Of a DNA stretch of 64,000 bases, positions 49,501 to 62,925 are shown in pieces. The stretch lies in the NCBI GenBank assembly GCA_032622095.1, contig CP136062.1, forward strand, positions 149,974,875-150,038,874, written 5' to 3'. This DNA comes from Siphonodentalium dalli. Lineage: Eukaryota > Mollusca > Scaphopoda > Gadilida > Siphonodentaliidae. The stretch's first letter is position 1. The number at the start of each line of letters is the position of its first letter. The translations under genes were made by a program, and so were the position numbers. The notes under the pieces are model-generated. The model searched no databases and was not told where the DNA came from. It was given only the letters and a program-made list of their open reading frames with translations.

Positions 49501-52500
49501 GGTTTTATCATGGGTGCTGTGGGTGTTGGGCTGTTTCCATACCCTTAAAACCCACCGAGGAGCCCAAACTTTGTGCAAACTATTTGCATAGATGCATACC
49601 TATCCACAAACAACAAAAGTGCTGGAAGTAGATACATATAATGGGTCATATGGCCCAATTCAAGTTAAATATACCAATTTAACTTGAATTGTCATGGGTG
49701 CTGGGCTGTCTCCATACCCTTAAAACCCACTAAGGAGCCCAAACTTTTGCATATCTTCTTATAATGATGCAGATCTTTCCAAAAACACTAGGAGACCTAG
49801 AAGTATATACCTATAATGGGTCACAGGACCCAATTCCAGTTAAATATACCAATTTAACCATTAAAAAAAACAAATATTCCCCCCTGACCAGAGCCCAAAA
49901 TGCCATTCAGGTGCCCAAATCATCTTTTCCCATTTCCTCTATATATTCTAAAGTGAAATGTGGAATCATTTTCAGAATGGGTATAGTCTGAGAGATGGCT
50001 GACTCAGAAATATGTTTTCATAGGCACGGGTGCTGTATGGTTTTATCATGGGTGCTGTGGGTGTTGGGCTGTTTCCATACCCTTAAAACCCACCGAGGAG
50101 CCCAAACTTTGTGCAAACTATTTGCATAGATGCATACCTATCCACAAACAACAAAAGTGCTGGAAGTAGATACATATAATGGGTCATATGGGCCAATTCA
50201 AGTTAAATATACCAATTTAACTTGAATTGTCATGGGTGCTGGGCTGTCTCCATACCCTTAAAACCCACTAAGGAGCCCAAACTTTTGCATATCTTCTTAT
50301 AATGATGCAGATCTTTCCAAAAACACTAGGAGACCTAGAAGTATATACCTATAATGGGCCACAGGACCCAATTCCAGTTAAATATACCAATTTAACCATT
50401 AAAAAAAAAAAAATATTCCCCCCTGACCAGAGCCCAAAATGCCATTCAGGTGCCCAAATCATCTTTTCCCATTGCCTCTATATATTCTAAAGTGAAATGT
50501 GGAATCATTTTCAGAATGGGTATAGTCTGAGAGATGGCTGACTCAGAAATATGTTTTCATAGGCACGGGTGCTGTATGGTTTTATCATGGGTGCTGTGGG
50601 TGTTGGGCTGTTTCCATACCCTTAAAACCCACTGAGGAGCCCAAACTTTGTGCAAACTATTTGCATAGATGCATACCTATCCACAAACAACAAAAGTGCT
50701 GGAAGTAGATACATATAATGGGTCATATGGCCCAATTCAAGTTAAATATACCAATTTAACTTGAATTGTCATGGGTGCTGGGCTGTCTCCATACCCTTAA
50801 AACCCACTAAGGAGCCCAAACTTTTGCATATCTTCTTATAATGATGCAGATCTTTCCAAAAACACTAGGAGACCTAGAAGTATATACCTATAATGGGTCA
50901 CAGGACCCAATTCCAGTTAAATATACCAATTTAACCATTAAAAAAAACAAATATTCCCCCCTGACCAGAGCCCAAAATGCCATTCAGGTGCCCAAATCAT
51001 CTTTTCCCATTGCCTCTATATATTCTGAAGTGAAATGTGGAATCATTTTCAGAATGGGTATAGTCTGAGAGATGGCTGACTCAGAAATATGTTTTCATAG
51101 GCACGGGTGCTGTATGGTTTTATCATGGGTGCTGTGGGTGTTGGGCTGTTTCCATACCCTTAAAACCCACCGAGGAGCCCAAACTTTGTGCAAACTATTT
51201 GCATAGATGCATACCTATCCACAAACAACAAAAGTGCTGGAAGTAGATACATATAATGGGTCATATGGCCCAATTCAAGTTAAATATACCAATTTAACTT
51301 GAATTGTCATGGGTGCTGGGCTGTCTCCATACCCTTAAAACCCACTAAGGAGCCCAAACTTTTGCATATCTTCTTATAATGATGCAGATCTTTCCAAAAA
51401 CACTAGGAGACCTAGAAGTATATACCTATAATGGGTCACAGGACCCAATTCCAGTTAAATATACCAATTTAACCATTAAAAAAAACAAATATTCCCCCCT
51501 GACCAGAGCCCAAAATGCCATTCAGGTGCCCAAATCATCTTTTCCCATTGCCTCTATATATTCTAAAGTGAAATGTGGAATCATTTTCAGAATGGGTATA
51601 GTCTGAGAGATGGCTGACTCAGAAATATGTTTTCATAGGCACGGGTGCTGTATGGTTTTATCATGGGTGCTGTGGGTGTTGGGCTGTTTCCATACCCTTA
51701 AAACCCACCGAGGAGCCCAAACTTTGTGCAAACTATTTGCATAGATGCATACCTATCCACAAACAACAAAAGTGCTGGAAGTAGATACATATAATGGGTC
51801 ATATGGCCCAATTCAAGTTAAATATACCAATTTAACTTGAATTGTCATGGGTGCTGGGCTGTCTCCATACCCTTAAAACCCACTAAGGAGCCCAAACTTT
51901 TGCATATCTTCTTATAATGATGCAGATCTTTCCAAAAACACTAGGAGACCTAGAAGTATATACCTATAATGGGTCACAGGACCCAATTCCAGTTAAATAT
52001 ACCAATTTAACCATTAAAAAAAACAAATATTCCCCCCTGACCAGAGCCCAAAATGCCATTCAGGTGCCCAAATCATCTTTTCCCATTTCCTCTATATATT
52101 CTAAAGTGAAATGTGGAATCATTTTCAGAATGGGTATAGTCTGAGAGATGGCTGACTCAGAAATATGTTTTCATAGGCACGGGTGCTGTGTGGTTTTATC
52201 ATGGGTGCTGTGGGTGTTGGGCTGTTTCCATACCCTTAAAACCCACCGAGGAGCCCAAACTTTGTGCAAACTATTTGCATAGATGCATACCTATCCACAA
52301 ACAACAAAAGTGCTGGAAGTAGATACATATAATGGGTCATATGGGCCAATTCAAGTTAAATATACCAATTTAACTTGAATTGTCATGGGTGCTGGGCTGT
52401 CTCCATACCCTTAAAACCCACTAAGGAGCCCAAACTTTTGCATATCTTCTTATAATGATGCAGATCTTTCCAAAAACACTAGGAGACCTAGAAGTATATA

Positions 52501-55500
52501 CCTATAATGGGCCACAGGACCCAATTCCAGTTAAATATACCAATTTAACCATTAAAAAAAAACAAATATTCCCCCCTGACCAGAGCCCAAAATGCCATTC
52601 AGGTGCCCAAATCATCTTTTCCCATTGCCTCTATATATTCTAAAGTGAAATGTGGAATCATTTTCAGAATGGGTATAGTCTGAGAGATGGCTGACTCAGA
52701 AATATGTTTTCATAGGCACGGGTGCTGTATGGTTTTATCATGGGTGCTGTGGGTGTTGGGCTGTTTCCATACCCTTAAAACCCACTGAGGAGCCCAAACT
52801 TTGTGCAAACTATTTGCATAGATGCATACCTATCCACAAACAACAAAAGTGCTGGAAGTAGATACATATAATGGGTCATATGGCCCAATTCAAGTTAAAT
52901 ATACCAATTTAACTTGAATTGTCATGGGTGCTGGGCTGTCTCCATACCCTTAAAACCCACTAAGGAGCCCAAACTTTTGCATATCTTCTTATAATGATGC
53001 AGATCTTTCCAAAAACACTAGGAGACCTAGAAGTATATACCTATAATGGGTCACAGGACCCAATTCCAGTTAAATATACCAATTTAACCATTAAAAAAAA
53101 CAAATATTCCCCCCTGACCAGAGCCCAAAATGCCATTCAGGTGCCCAAATCATCTTTTCCCATTGCCTCTATATATTCTGAAGTGAAATGTGGAATCATT
53201 TTCAGAATGGGTATAGTCTGAGAGATGGCTGACTCAGAAATATGTTTTCATAGGCACGGGTGCTGTATGGTTTTATCATGGGTGCTGTGGGTGTTGGGCT
53301 GTTTCCATACCCTTAAATCCCACCGAGGAGCCCAAACTTTGTGCAAACTATTTGCATAGATGCATACCTATCCACAAACAACAAAAGTGCTGGAAGTAGA
53401 TACATATAATGGGTCATATGGCCCAATTCAAGTTAAATATACCAATTTAACTTGAATTGTCATGGGTGCTGGGCTGTCTCCATACCCTTAAAACCCACTA
53501 AGGAGCCCAAACTTTTGCATATCTTCTTATAATGATGCAGATCTTTCCAAAAACACTAGGAGACCTAGAAGTATATACCTATAATGGGTCACAGGACCCA
53601 ATTCCAGTTAAATATACCAATTTAACCATTAAAAAAAACAAATATTCCCCCCTGACCAGAGCCCAAAATGCCATTCAGGTGCCCAAATCATCTTTTCCCA
53701 TTGCCTCTATATATTCTAAAGTGAAATGTGGAATCATTTTCAGAATGGGTATAGTCTGAGAGATGGCTGACTCAGAAATATGTTTTCATAGGCACGGGTG
53801 CTGTATGGTTTTATCATGGGTGCTGTGGGTGTTGGGCTGTTTCCATACCCTTAAAACCCACCGAGGAGCCCAAACTTTGTGCAAACTATTTGCATAGATG
53901 CATACCTATCCACAAACAACAAAAGTGCTGGAAGTAGATACATATAATGGGTCATATGGCCCAATTCAAGTTAAATATACCAATTTAACTTGAATTGTCA
54001 TGGGTGCTGGGCTGTCTCCATACCCTTAAAACCCACTAAGGAGCCCAAACTTTTGCATATCTTCTTATAATGATGCAGATATTTCCAAAAACACTAGGAG
54101 ACCTAGAAGTATATACCTATAATGGGCCACAGGACCCAATTCCAGTTAAATATACCAATTTAACCATTAAAAAAAAACAAATATTCCCCCCTGACCAGAG
54201 CCCAAAATGCCATTCAGGTGCCCAAATCATCTTTTCCCATTGCCTCTATATATTCTAAAGTGAAATGTGGAATCATTTTCAGAATGGGTATAGTCTGAGA
54301 GATGGCTGACTCAGAAATATGTTTTCATAGGCACGGGTGCTGTATGGTTTTATCATGGGTGCTGTGGGTGTTGGGCTGTTTCCATACCCTTAAAACCCAC
54401 CGAGGAGCCCAAACTTTGTGCAAACTATTTGCATAGATGCATACCTATCCACAAACAACAAAAGTGCTTGAAGTAGATACATATAATGGGTCATATGGCC
54501 CAATTCAAGTTAAATATACCAATTTAACTTGAATTGTCATGGGTGCTGGGCTGTCTCCATACCCTTAAAACCCACTAAGGAGCCCAAACTTTTGCATATC
54601 TTCTTATAATGATGCAGATCTTTCCAAAAACACTAGGAGACCTAGAAGTATATACCTATAATGGGTCACAGGACCCAATTCCAGTTAAATATACCAATTT
54701 AACCATTAAAAAAACAAATATTCCCCCCTGACCAGAGCCCAAAATGCCATTCAGGTGCCCAAATCATCTTTTCCCATTGCCTCTATATATTCTAAAGTGA
54801 AATGTGGAATCATTTTCAGAATGGGTATAGTCTGAGAGATGGCTGACTCAGAAATATGTTTTCATAGGCACGGGTGCTGTATGGTTTTATCATGGGTGCT
54901 GTGGGTGTTGGGCTGTTTCCATACCCTTAAAACCCACCGAGGAGCCCAAACTTTGTGCAAACTATTTGCATAGATGCATACCTATCCACAAACAACAAAA
55001 GTGCTGGAAGTAGATACATATAATGGGTCATATGGCCCAATTCAAGTTAAATATACCAATTTAACTTGAATTGTCATGGGTGCTGGGCTGTCTCCATACC
55101 CTTAAAACCCACTAAGGAGCCCAAACTTTTGCATATCTTCTTATAATGATGCAGATCTTTCCAAAAACACTAGGAGACCTAGAAGTATATACCTATAATG
55201 GGTCACAGGACCCAATTCCAGTTAAATATACCAATTTAACCATTAAAAAAAACAAATATTCCCCCCTGACCAGAGCCCAAAATGCCATTCAGGTGCCCAA
55301 ATCATCTTTTCCCATTGCCTCTATATATTCTGAAGTGAAATGTGGAATCATTTTCAGAATGGGTATAGTCTGAGAGATGGCTGACTCAGAAATATGTTTT
55401 CATAGGCACGGGTGCTGTATGGTTTTATCATGGGTGCTGTGGGTGTTGGGCTGTTTCCATACCCTTAAAACCCACCGAGGAGCCCAAACTTTGTGCAAAC

Positions 55501-58500
55501 TATTTGCATAGATGCATACCTATCCACAAACAACAAAAGTGCTGGAAGTAGATACATATAATGGGTCATATGGCCCAATTCAAGTTAAATATACCAATTT
55601 AACTTGAATTGTCATGGGTGCTGGGCTGTCTCCATACCCTTAAAACCCACTAAGGAGCCCAAACTTTTGCATATCTTCTTATAATGATGCAGATCTTTCC
55701 AAAAACACTAGGAGACCTAGAAGTATATACCTATAATGGGTCACAGGACCCAATTCCAGTTAAATATACCAATTTAACCATTAAAAAAAACAAATATTCC
55801 CCCCTGACCAGAGCCCAAAATGCCATTCAGGTGCCCAAATCATCTTTTCCCATTGCCTCTATATATTCTAAAGTGAAATGTGGAATCATTTTCAGAATGG
55901 GTATAGTCTGAGAGATGGCTGACTCAGAAATATGTTTTCATAGGCACGGGTGCTGTATGGTTTTATCATGGGTGCTGTGGGTGTTGGGCTGTTTCCATAC
56001 CCTTAAAACCCACCGAGGAGCCCAAACTTTGTGCAAACTATTTGCATAGATGCATACCTATCCACAAACAACAAAAGTGCTGGAAGTAGATACATATAAT
56101 GGGTCATATGGCCCAATTCAAGTTAAATATACCAATTTAACTTGAATTGTCATGGGTGCTGGGCTGTCTCCATACCCTTAAAACCCACTAAGGAGCCCAA
56201 ACTTTTGCATATCTTCTTATAATGATGCAGATCTTTCCAAAAACACTAGGAGACCTAGAAGTATATACCTATAATGGGTCACAGGACCCAATTCCAGTTA
56301 AATATACCAATTTAACCATTAAAAAAAACAAATATTCCCCCCTGACCAGAGCCCAAAATGCCATTCAGGTGCCCAAATCATCTTTTCCCATTTCCTCTAT
56401 ATATTCTAAAGTGAAATGTGGAATCATTTTCAGAATGGGTATAGTCTGAGAGATGGCTGACTCAGAAATATGTTTTCATAGGCACGGGTGCTGTGTGGTT
56501 TTATCATGGGTGCTGTGGGTGTTGGGCTGTTTCCATACCCTTAAAACCCACCGAGGAGCCCAAACTTTGTGCAAACTATTTGCATAGATGCATACCTATC
56601 CACAAACAACAAAAGTGCTGGAAGTAGATACATATAATGGGTCATATGGGCCAATTCAAGTTAAATATACCAATTTAACTTGAATTGTCATGGGTGCTGG
56701 GCTGTCTCCATACCCTTAAAACCCACTAAGGAGCCCAAACTTTTGCATATCTTCTTATAATGATGCAGATCTTTCCAAAAACACTAGGAGACCTAGAAGT
56801 ATATACCTATAATGGGCCACAGGACCCAATTCCAGTTAAATATACCAATTTAACCATTAAAAAAAAACAAATATTCCCCCCTGACCAGAGCCCAAAATGC
56901 CATTCAGGTGCCCAAATCATCTTTTCCCATTGCCTCTATATATTCTAAAGTGAAATGTGGAATCATTTTCAGAATGGGTATAGTCTGAGAGATGGCTGAC
57001 TCAGAAATATGTTTTCATAGGCACGGGTGCTGTATGGTTTTATCATGGGTGCTGTGGGTGTTGGGCTGTTTCCATACCCTTAAAACCCACTGAGGAGCCC
57101 AAACTTTGTGCAAACTATTTGCATAGATGCATACCTATCCACAAACAACAAAAGTGCTGGAAGTAGATACATATAATGGGTCATATGGCCCAATTCAAGT
57201 TAAATATACCAATTTAACTTGAATTGTCATGGGTGCTGGGCTGTCTCCATACCCTTAAAACCCACTAAGGAGCCCAAACTTTTGCATATCTTCTTATAAT
57301 GATGCAGATCTTTCCAAAAACACTAGGAGACCTAGAAGTATATACCTATAATGGGTCACAGGACCCAATTCCAGTTAAATATACCAATTTAACCATTAAA
57401 AAAAACAAATATTCCCCCCTGACCAGAGCCCAAAATGCCATTCAGGTGCCCAAATCATCTTTTCCCATTGCCTCTATATATTCTGAAGTGAAATGTGGAA
57501 TCATTTTCAGAATGGGTATAGTCTGAGAGATGGCTGACTCAGAAATATGTTTTCATAGGCACGGGTGCTGTATGGTTTTATCATGGGTGCTGTGGGTGTT
57601 GGGCTGTTTCCATACCCTTAAATCCCACCGAGGAGCCCAAACTTTGTGCAAACTATTTGCATAGATGCATACCTATCCACAAACAACAAAAGTGCTGGAA
57701 GTAGATACATATAATGGGTCATATGGCCCAATTCAAGTTAAATATACCAATTTAACTTGAATTGTCATGGGTGCTGGGCTGTCTCCATACCCTTAAAACC
57801 CACTAAGGAGCCCAAACTTTTGCATATCTTCTTATAATGATGCAGATCTTTCCAAAAACACTAGGAGACCTAGAAGTATATACCTATAATGGGTCACAGG
57901 ACCCAATTCCAGTTAAATATACCAATTTAACCATTAAAAAAAAACAAATATTCCCCCCTGACCAGAGCCCAAAATGCCATTCAGGTGCCCAAATCATCTT
58001 TTCCCATTGCCTCTATATATTCTAAAGTGAAATGTGGAATCATTTTCAGAATGGGTATAGTCTGAGAGATGGCTGACTCAGAAATATGTTTTCATAGGCA
58101 CGGGTGCTGTATGGTTTTATCATGGGTGCTGTGGGTGTTGGGCTGTTTCCATACCCTTAAAACCCACCGAGGAGCCCAAACTTTGTGCAAACTATTTGCA
58201 TAGATGCATACCTATCCACAAACAACAAAAGTGCTGGAAGTAGATACATATAATGGGTCATATGGCCCAATTCAAGTTAAATATACCAATTTAACTTGAA
58301 TTGTCATGGGTGCTGGGCTGTCTCCATACCCTTAAAACCCACTAAGGAGCCCAAACTTTTGCATATCTTCTTATAATGATGCAGATATTTCCAAAAACAC
58401 TAGGAGACCTAGAAGTATATACCTATAATGGGCCACAGGACCCAATTCCAGTTAAATATACCAATTTAACCATTAAAAAAAAAACAAATATTCCCCCCTG

Positions 58501-61480
58501 ACCAGAGCCCAAAATGCCATTCAGGTGCCCAAATCATCTTTTCCCATTGCCTCTATATATTCTAAAGTGAAATGTGGAATCATTTTCAGAATGGGTATAG
58601 TCTGAGAGATGGCTGACTCAGAAATATGTTTTCATAGGCACGGGTGCTGTATGGTTTTATCATGGGTGCTGTGGGTGTTGGGCTGTTTCCATACCCTTAA
58701 AACCCACCGAGGAGCCCAAACTTTGTGCAAACTATTTGCATAGATGCATACCTATCCACAAACAACAAAAGTGCTTGAAGTAGATACATATAATGGGTCA
58801 TATGGCCCAATTCAAGTTAAATATACCAATTTAACTTGAATTGTCATGGGTGCTGGGCTGTCTCCATACCCTTAAAACCCACTAAGGAGCCCAAACTTTT
58901 GCATATCTTCTTATAATGATGCAGATCTTTCCAAAAACACTAGGAGACCTAGAAGTATATACCTATAATGGGTCACAGGACCCAATTCCAGTTAAATATA
59001 CCAATTTAACCATTAAAAAAACAAATATTCCCCCCTGACCAGAGCCCAAAATGCCATTCAGGTGCCCAAATCATCTTTTCCCATTGCCTCTATATATTCT
59101 AAAGTGAAATGTGGAATCATTTTCAGAATGGGTATAGTCTGAGAGATGGCTGACTCAGAAATATGTTTTCATAGGCACGGGTGCTGTATGGTTTTATCAT
59201 GGGTGCTGTGGGTGTTGGGCTGTTTCCATACCCTTAAAACCCACCGAGGAGCCCAAACTTTGTGCAAACTATTTGCATAGATGCATACCTATCCACAAAC
59301 AACAAAAGTGCTGGAAGTAGATACATATAATGGGTCATATGTCCCAATTCAAGTTAAATATACCAATTTAACTTGAATTGTCATGGGTGCTGGGCTGTCT
59401 CCATACCCTTAAAACCCACTAAGGAGCCCAAACTTTTGCATATCTTCTTATAATGATGCAGATCTTTCCAAAAACACTAGGAGACCTAGAAGTATATACC
59501 TATAATGGGCCACAGGACCCAATTCCAGTTAAATATACCAATTTAACCATTAAAAAAAAACAAATATTCCCCCCTGACCAGAGCCCAAAATGCCATTCAG
59601 GTGCCCAAATCATCTTTTCCCATTGCCTCTATATATTCTAAAGTGAAATGTGGAATCATTTTCAGAATGGGTATAGTCTGAGAGATGGCTGACTCAGAAA
59701 TATGTTTTCATAGGCACGGGTGCTGTATGGTTTTATCATGGGTGCTGTGGGTGTTGGGCTGTTTCCATACCCTTAAAACCCACCGAGGAGCCCAAACTTT
59801 GTGCAAACTATTTGCATAGATGCATACCTATCCACAAACAACAAAAGTGCTGGAAGTAGATACATATAATGGGTCATATGGCCCAATTCAAGTTAAATAT
59901 ACCAATTTAACTTGAATTGTCATGGGTGCTGGGCTGTCTCCATACCCTTAAAACCCACTAAGGAGCCCAAACTTTTGCATATCTTCTTATAATGATGCAG
60001 ATCTTTCCAAAAACACTAGGAGACCTAGAAGTATATACCTATAATGGGCCACAGGACCCAATTCCAGTTAAATATACCAATTTAACCATTAAAAAAAACA
60101 AATATTCCCCCCTGACCAGAGCCCAAAATGCCATTCAGGTGCCCAAATCATCTTTTCCCATTGCCTCTATATATTCTAAAGTGAAATGTGGAATCATTTT
60201 CAGAATGGGTATAGTCTGAGAGATGGCTGACTCAGAAATATGTTTTCATAGGCACGGGTGCTGTATGGTTTTATCATGGGTGCTGTGGGTGTTGGGCTGT
60301 TTCCATACCCTTAAAACCCACCGAGGAGCCCAAACTTTGTGCAAACTATTTGCATAGATGCATACCTATCCACAAACAACAAAAGTGCTGGAAGTAGATA
60401 CATATAATGGGTCATATGGCCCAATTCAAGTTAAATATACCAATTTAACTTGAATTGTCATGGGTGCTGGGCTGTCTCCATACCCTTAAAACCCACTAAG
60501 GAGCCCAAACTTTTGCATATCTTCTTATAATGATGCAGATCTTTCCAAAAACACTAGGAGACCTAGAAGTATATACCTATAATGGGTCACAGGACCCAAT
60601 TCCAGTTAAATATACCAATTTAACCATTAAAAAAAACAAATATTCCCCCCTGACCAGAGCCCAAAATGCCATTCAGGTGCCCAAATCATCTTTTCCCATT
60701 GCCTCTATATATTCTACAGTGAAATGTGGAATCATTTTCAGAATGGGTATAGTCTGAGAGATGGCTGACTCAGAAATATGTTTTCATAGGCACGGGTGCT
60801 GTATGGTTTTATCATGGGTGCTGTGGGTGTTGGGCTGTTTCCATACCCTTAAAACCCACCGAGGAGCCCAAACTTTGTACAAACTATTTGCATAGATGCA
60901 TACCTATCCACAAACAACAAAAGTGCTGGAAGTAGATACATATAATGGGTCATATGGCCCAATTCAAGTTAAATATACCAATTTAACTTGAATTGTCATG
61001 GGTGCTGGGCTGTCTCCATACCCTTAAAACCCACTAAGGAGCCCAAACTTTTGCATATCTTCTTATAATGATGCAGATCTTTCCAAAAACACTAGGAGAC
61101 CTAGAAGTATATACCTATAATGGGCCACAGGACCCAATTCCAGTTAAATATACCAATTTAACCATTAAAACAAAACAAATATTCCCCCCTGACCAGAGCC
61201 CAAAATGCCATTCAGGTGCCCAAATCATCTTTTCCCATTGCCTCTATATATTCTAAAGTGAAATGTGGAATCATTTTCAGAATGGGTATAGTCTGAGAGA
61301 TGGCTGACTCAGAAATATGTTTTCATAGGCACGGGTGCTGTATGGTTTTATCATGGGTGCTGTGGGTGTTGGGCTGTTTCCATACCCTTAAAACCCACCG
61401 AGGAGCCCAAACTTTGTGCAAACTATTTGCATAGATGCATACCTATCCACAAACAACAAAAGTGCTGGAAGTAGATACCT
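46541..61480 (+). repeat. 538-bp satellite array, about 26 units with higher-order structure
   Basis: Phrase ATGATGCAGATCTTTCC starts a unit near 47173, 47711, 49225, 49763, 50301, 50840, 51378 and so on to 61067, with spacing 538-539; the only exception is +976 where a hAT-type MITE sits. Four unit variants (plain; CCCATTTCCTC; ATGGGCCACAGG; ATTCTGAAGTG) cycle with a period of about 2153 bp. Rarer marks (TTAAATCCCACC, CTGTGTGGTTTT, GTGCTTGAAG, GCAGATATTTCC) recur at 4305 bp. Each unit holds a perfect 15-bp inverted repeat, CAATTCAAGTTAAAT, with a 6-base loop. Because 538 is not a multiple of three and the A tract varies, the 62-75 codon open frames are not a gene. Confidence 0.97.
48202..49169. 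mobile_element. hAT-type MITE (968 bp) inserted in satellite
   Basis: Perfect 14-bp inverted ends CAGTGTTCGCGCTG/CAGCGCGAACACTG are flanked by an 8-bp duplication GTCTCCAT (48194-48201, 49170-49177) of satellite sequence that is present once in every intact unit; 968 plus 8 equals the 976-bp excess spacing. An 8-bp duplication and CAGTG ends are hAT hallmarks. Both ends also carry a similar block of about 55 bp rich in TTTGGCTAA in direct, not inverted, orientation (about 48253-48302 and 49099-49150). The centre is AT-rich with a run of C near 48866. No transposase is encoded. Confidence 0.93.
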
Positions 61481-61889
61481 AACAGTGATGGAATAGGTTA
61501 TGTACAGTGCCCAAATTGGAGTTAAATGAATGATACTAATTTTAATATTTAAAAAAAAACATAGTTGCCTTAGGCTGCCCTGAGCCCAAAATCGGTTCTA
61601 ATAAGTTATATGTGCCCAAGTCATAATTATAGATCCCAAGTGAACCAGTTTTCAACATATGTAATATATGACACAAAACCCCCCTGCCAACTGTGACTAT
61701 AAACATGGCCTAAACGAATATATATATCTGGTAATTGTTTGTATTATTTTGATTGCAACTGTACTACTGATAGTATAGGCGTTATCATTGCATTCGTAGT
61801 AAAATATCATATCAGATCTCGTATTGCGCATGTGCTAGCGGATGTTTTCATTGTGTGTTTATATTATTTGTTGTGGGTGGGTGGTTGGT
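61481..61889 (+). other. Terminal module of giant element (third copy)
   Basis: Sequence after the last satellite unit: decayed satellite-like phrases to about 61640, then unique AT-rich DNA, then TTGCGCATG, CGGATGTTTT and GGGTGGGTGGTTGGTCTCC as in the palindrome arms (13118-13200). The module ends at 61889 and the shared bases end at 61893. Confidence 0.65.
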
Positions 61890-61971
61890 CTCCCGTCTGG
61901 AGCATTCCCTATTAGCATTAGTCTAATAGCTTGCTCGTATCTTTGGACAATATAGAAAAAACGAATGTTAA

Positions 61972-62422
61972 AATTACTCCATCCGATTGGATGGTCCCCA
62001 TATCATCCGACTCCAACAAAAACAACATTTTTTTAAATGCCGCTTCAGTTATCAGAATCGATTAATTGCCCAAAAACAATGCTAACCACAGTCAACTATA
62101 ATATAAAATTGACCAAAACCTGTTATTTATCATCATTTTGTTCAACGAAATTTTGCCGGTTTGTCAAATATCTGACACACAAAAAGCCATTTAATTTTAG
62201 AGTTATCCATCTTCATTCGCAATTTGGTCCGAGACCGCCTTCTCGTCGACTGTTTACTGGGCCTCTTAATATTATCGGTGATGAAAAATAATTGATTTCA
62301 GAAATCGATATCTGATCACTCTGAGCTTTGTTTGGGTGGATTCCTTGACTCGAATCAAATATTTGTTACCCCCGAAGCCAAATAAAGAGTAATTTGAGAG
62401 CGTTAATTAAGATTATGCATCT
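61972..62422. mobile_element. TTAA-type MITE, copy d
   Basis: TTAA at 61968-61971 and 62423-62426; ends are decayed (AATTACTCCATCCG; AGATTATGCATCT). The interior is similar throughout to copy b (17901-18323) with about 27 extra bases. An 84-codon open frame (62037-62291) shares long stretches with the copy b frame, for example IHLH-x-QFGPRP and RRLFTGPL. It lies about 80 bp beyond the giant element's end. Confidence 0.75.
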
Positions 62423-62426
62423 TTAA

Positions 62427-62925
62427 AATTGCCAGACGTGACATCTTGACGCCATTTCCAAATTGTGACGTAGGATCCCGGCCATGTAGTGGTAGACAGA
62501 ACACCCTATGATCTCTGATAAATAAGTGTTGCAGTTGGAGACTGGGGATTCCTCATCGTGACATGAAAAACGTAAATTGTTTACTGAGACTACATGTGAT
62601 ATCCATTTTCAGGGCCGGCGCAGTAACCAGATTATCTTGGTCCTGTCCAGATAATCTAATAACATCTGACAAGTTTGATAACATCAAATTTAATGAAGAC
62701 AAAGTTATCGATTATACGACTCTCAGAATCAAACGCCCTCTCCGAACTGGTTCGTTATCGGCCACGAAAATAAGATATCAATTTATCGCATGGTTTTGTT
62801 TTGTTTGGCAGTGGGAAGAGGATTTTAATCACATACATGCATGGACTAAATCTATGGGAATCATATGGTCGAGTCATAATATGCCCTGTCACTAACTCGC
62901 TGCCATATTGGATCCACCAGGCCCA
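62427..62925. other. Unassigned stretch with one 110-codon open frame
   Basis: The open frame at 62563-62895 (plus) has no domain I recognise. An acceptor-like TTTTCAG at about 62607 precedes GGCCGG, so an exon is conceivable but unsupported. I would not call a gene here. Confidence 0.3.

Larger units (their letters stand above)
35529..61889 (+). mobile_element. Giant composite repeat element, copy 3 (26 kb)
   Basis: This copy starts ACCAACCAC at 35529-35537 and ends GTGGTTGGT at 61881-61889. It carries, in the same order as the arm copies, the CCTGATATATCAGG minisatellite, LINE debris, alternating inverted AT-rich repeats, the 538-bp satellite and the terminal module. It is twice as long as the arm copies mainly because the satellite array has about 26 units here and six to seven in each arm, and because a 3.4-kb foldback element and a hAT-type MITE have been inserted. 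Flanks AATATGGA and CTCCCGTC show no target duplication. Similarity to the arm copies is patchy between modules, so common descent of the whole is an inference. Confidence 0.5.

Noticed and set aside
47174-61256. Repeated 62-75 codon open frame beginning MMQIFPKTLGDLEVYTYNG in nearly every 538-bp satellite unit
   Set aside because: The unit length is not a multiple of three, the frame breaks whenever the A tract changes by one base, and substitutions show no coding pattern. It repeats because the satellite repeats.
46541-61480. CRISPR-like array reading of the satellite
   Set aside because: Units are 538 bp, contiguous and lack unique spacers, and the DNA is eukaryotic.
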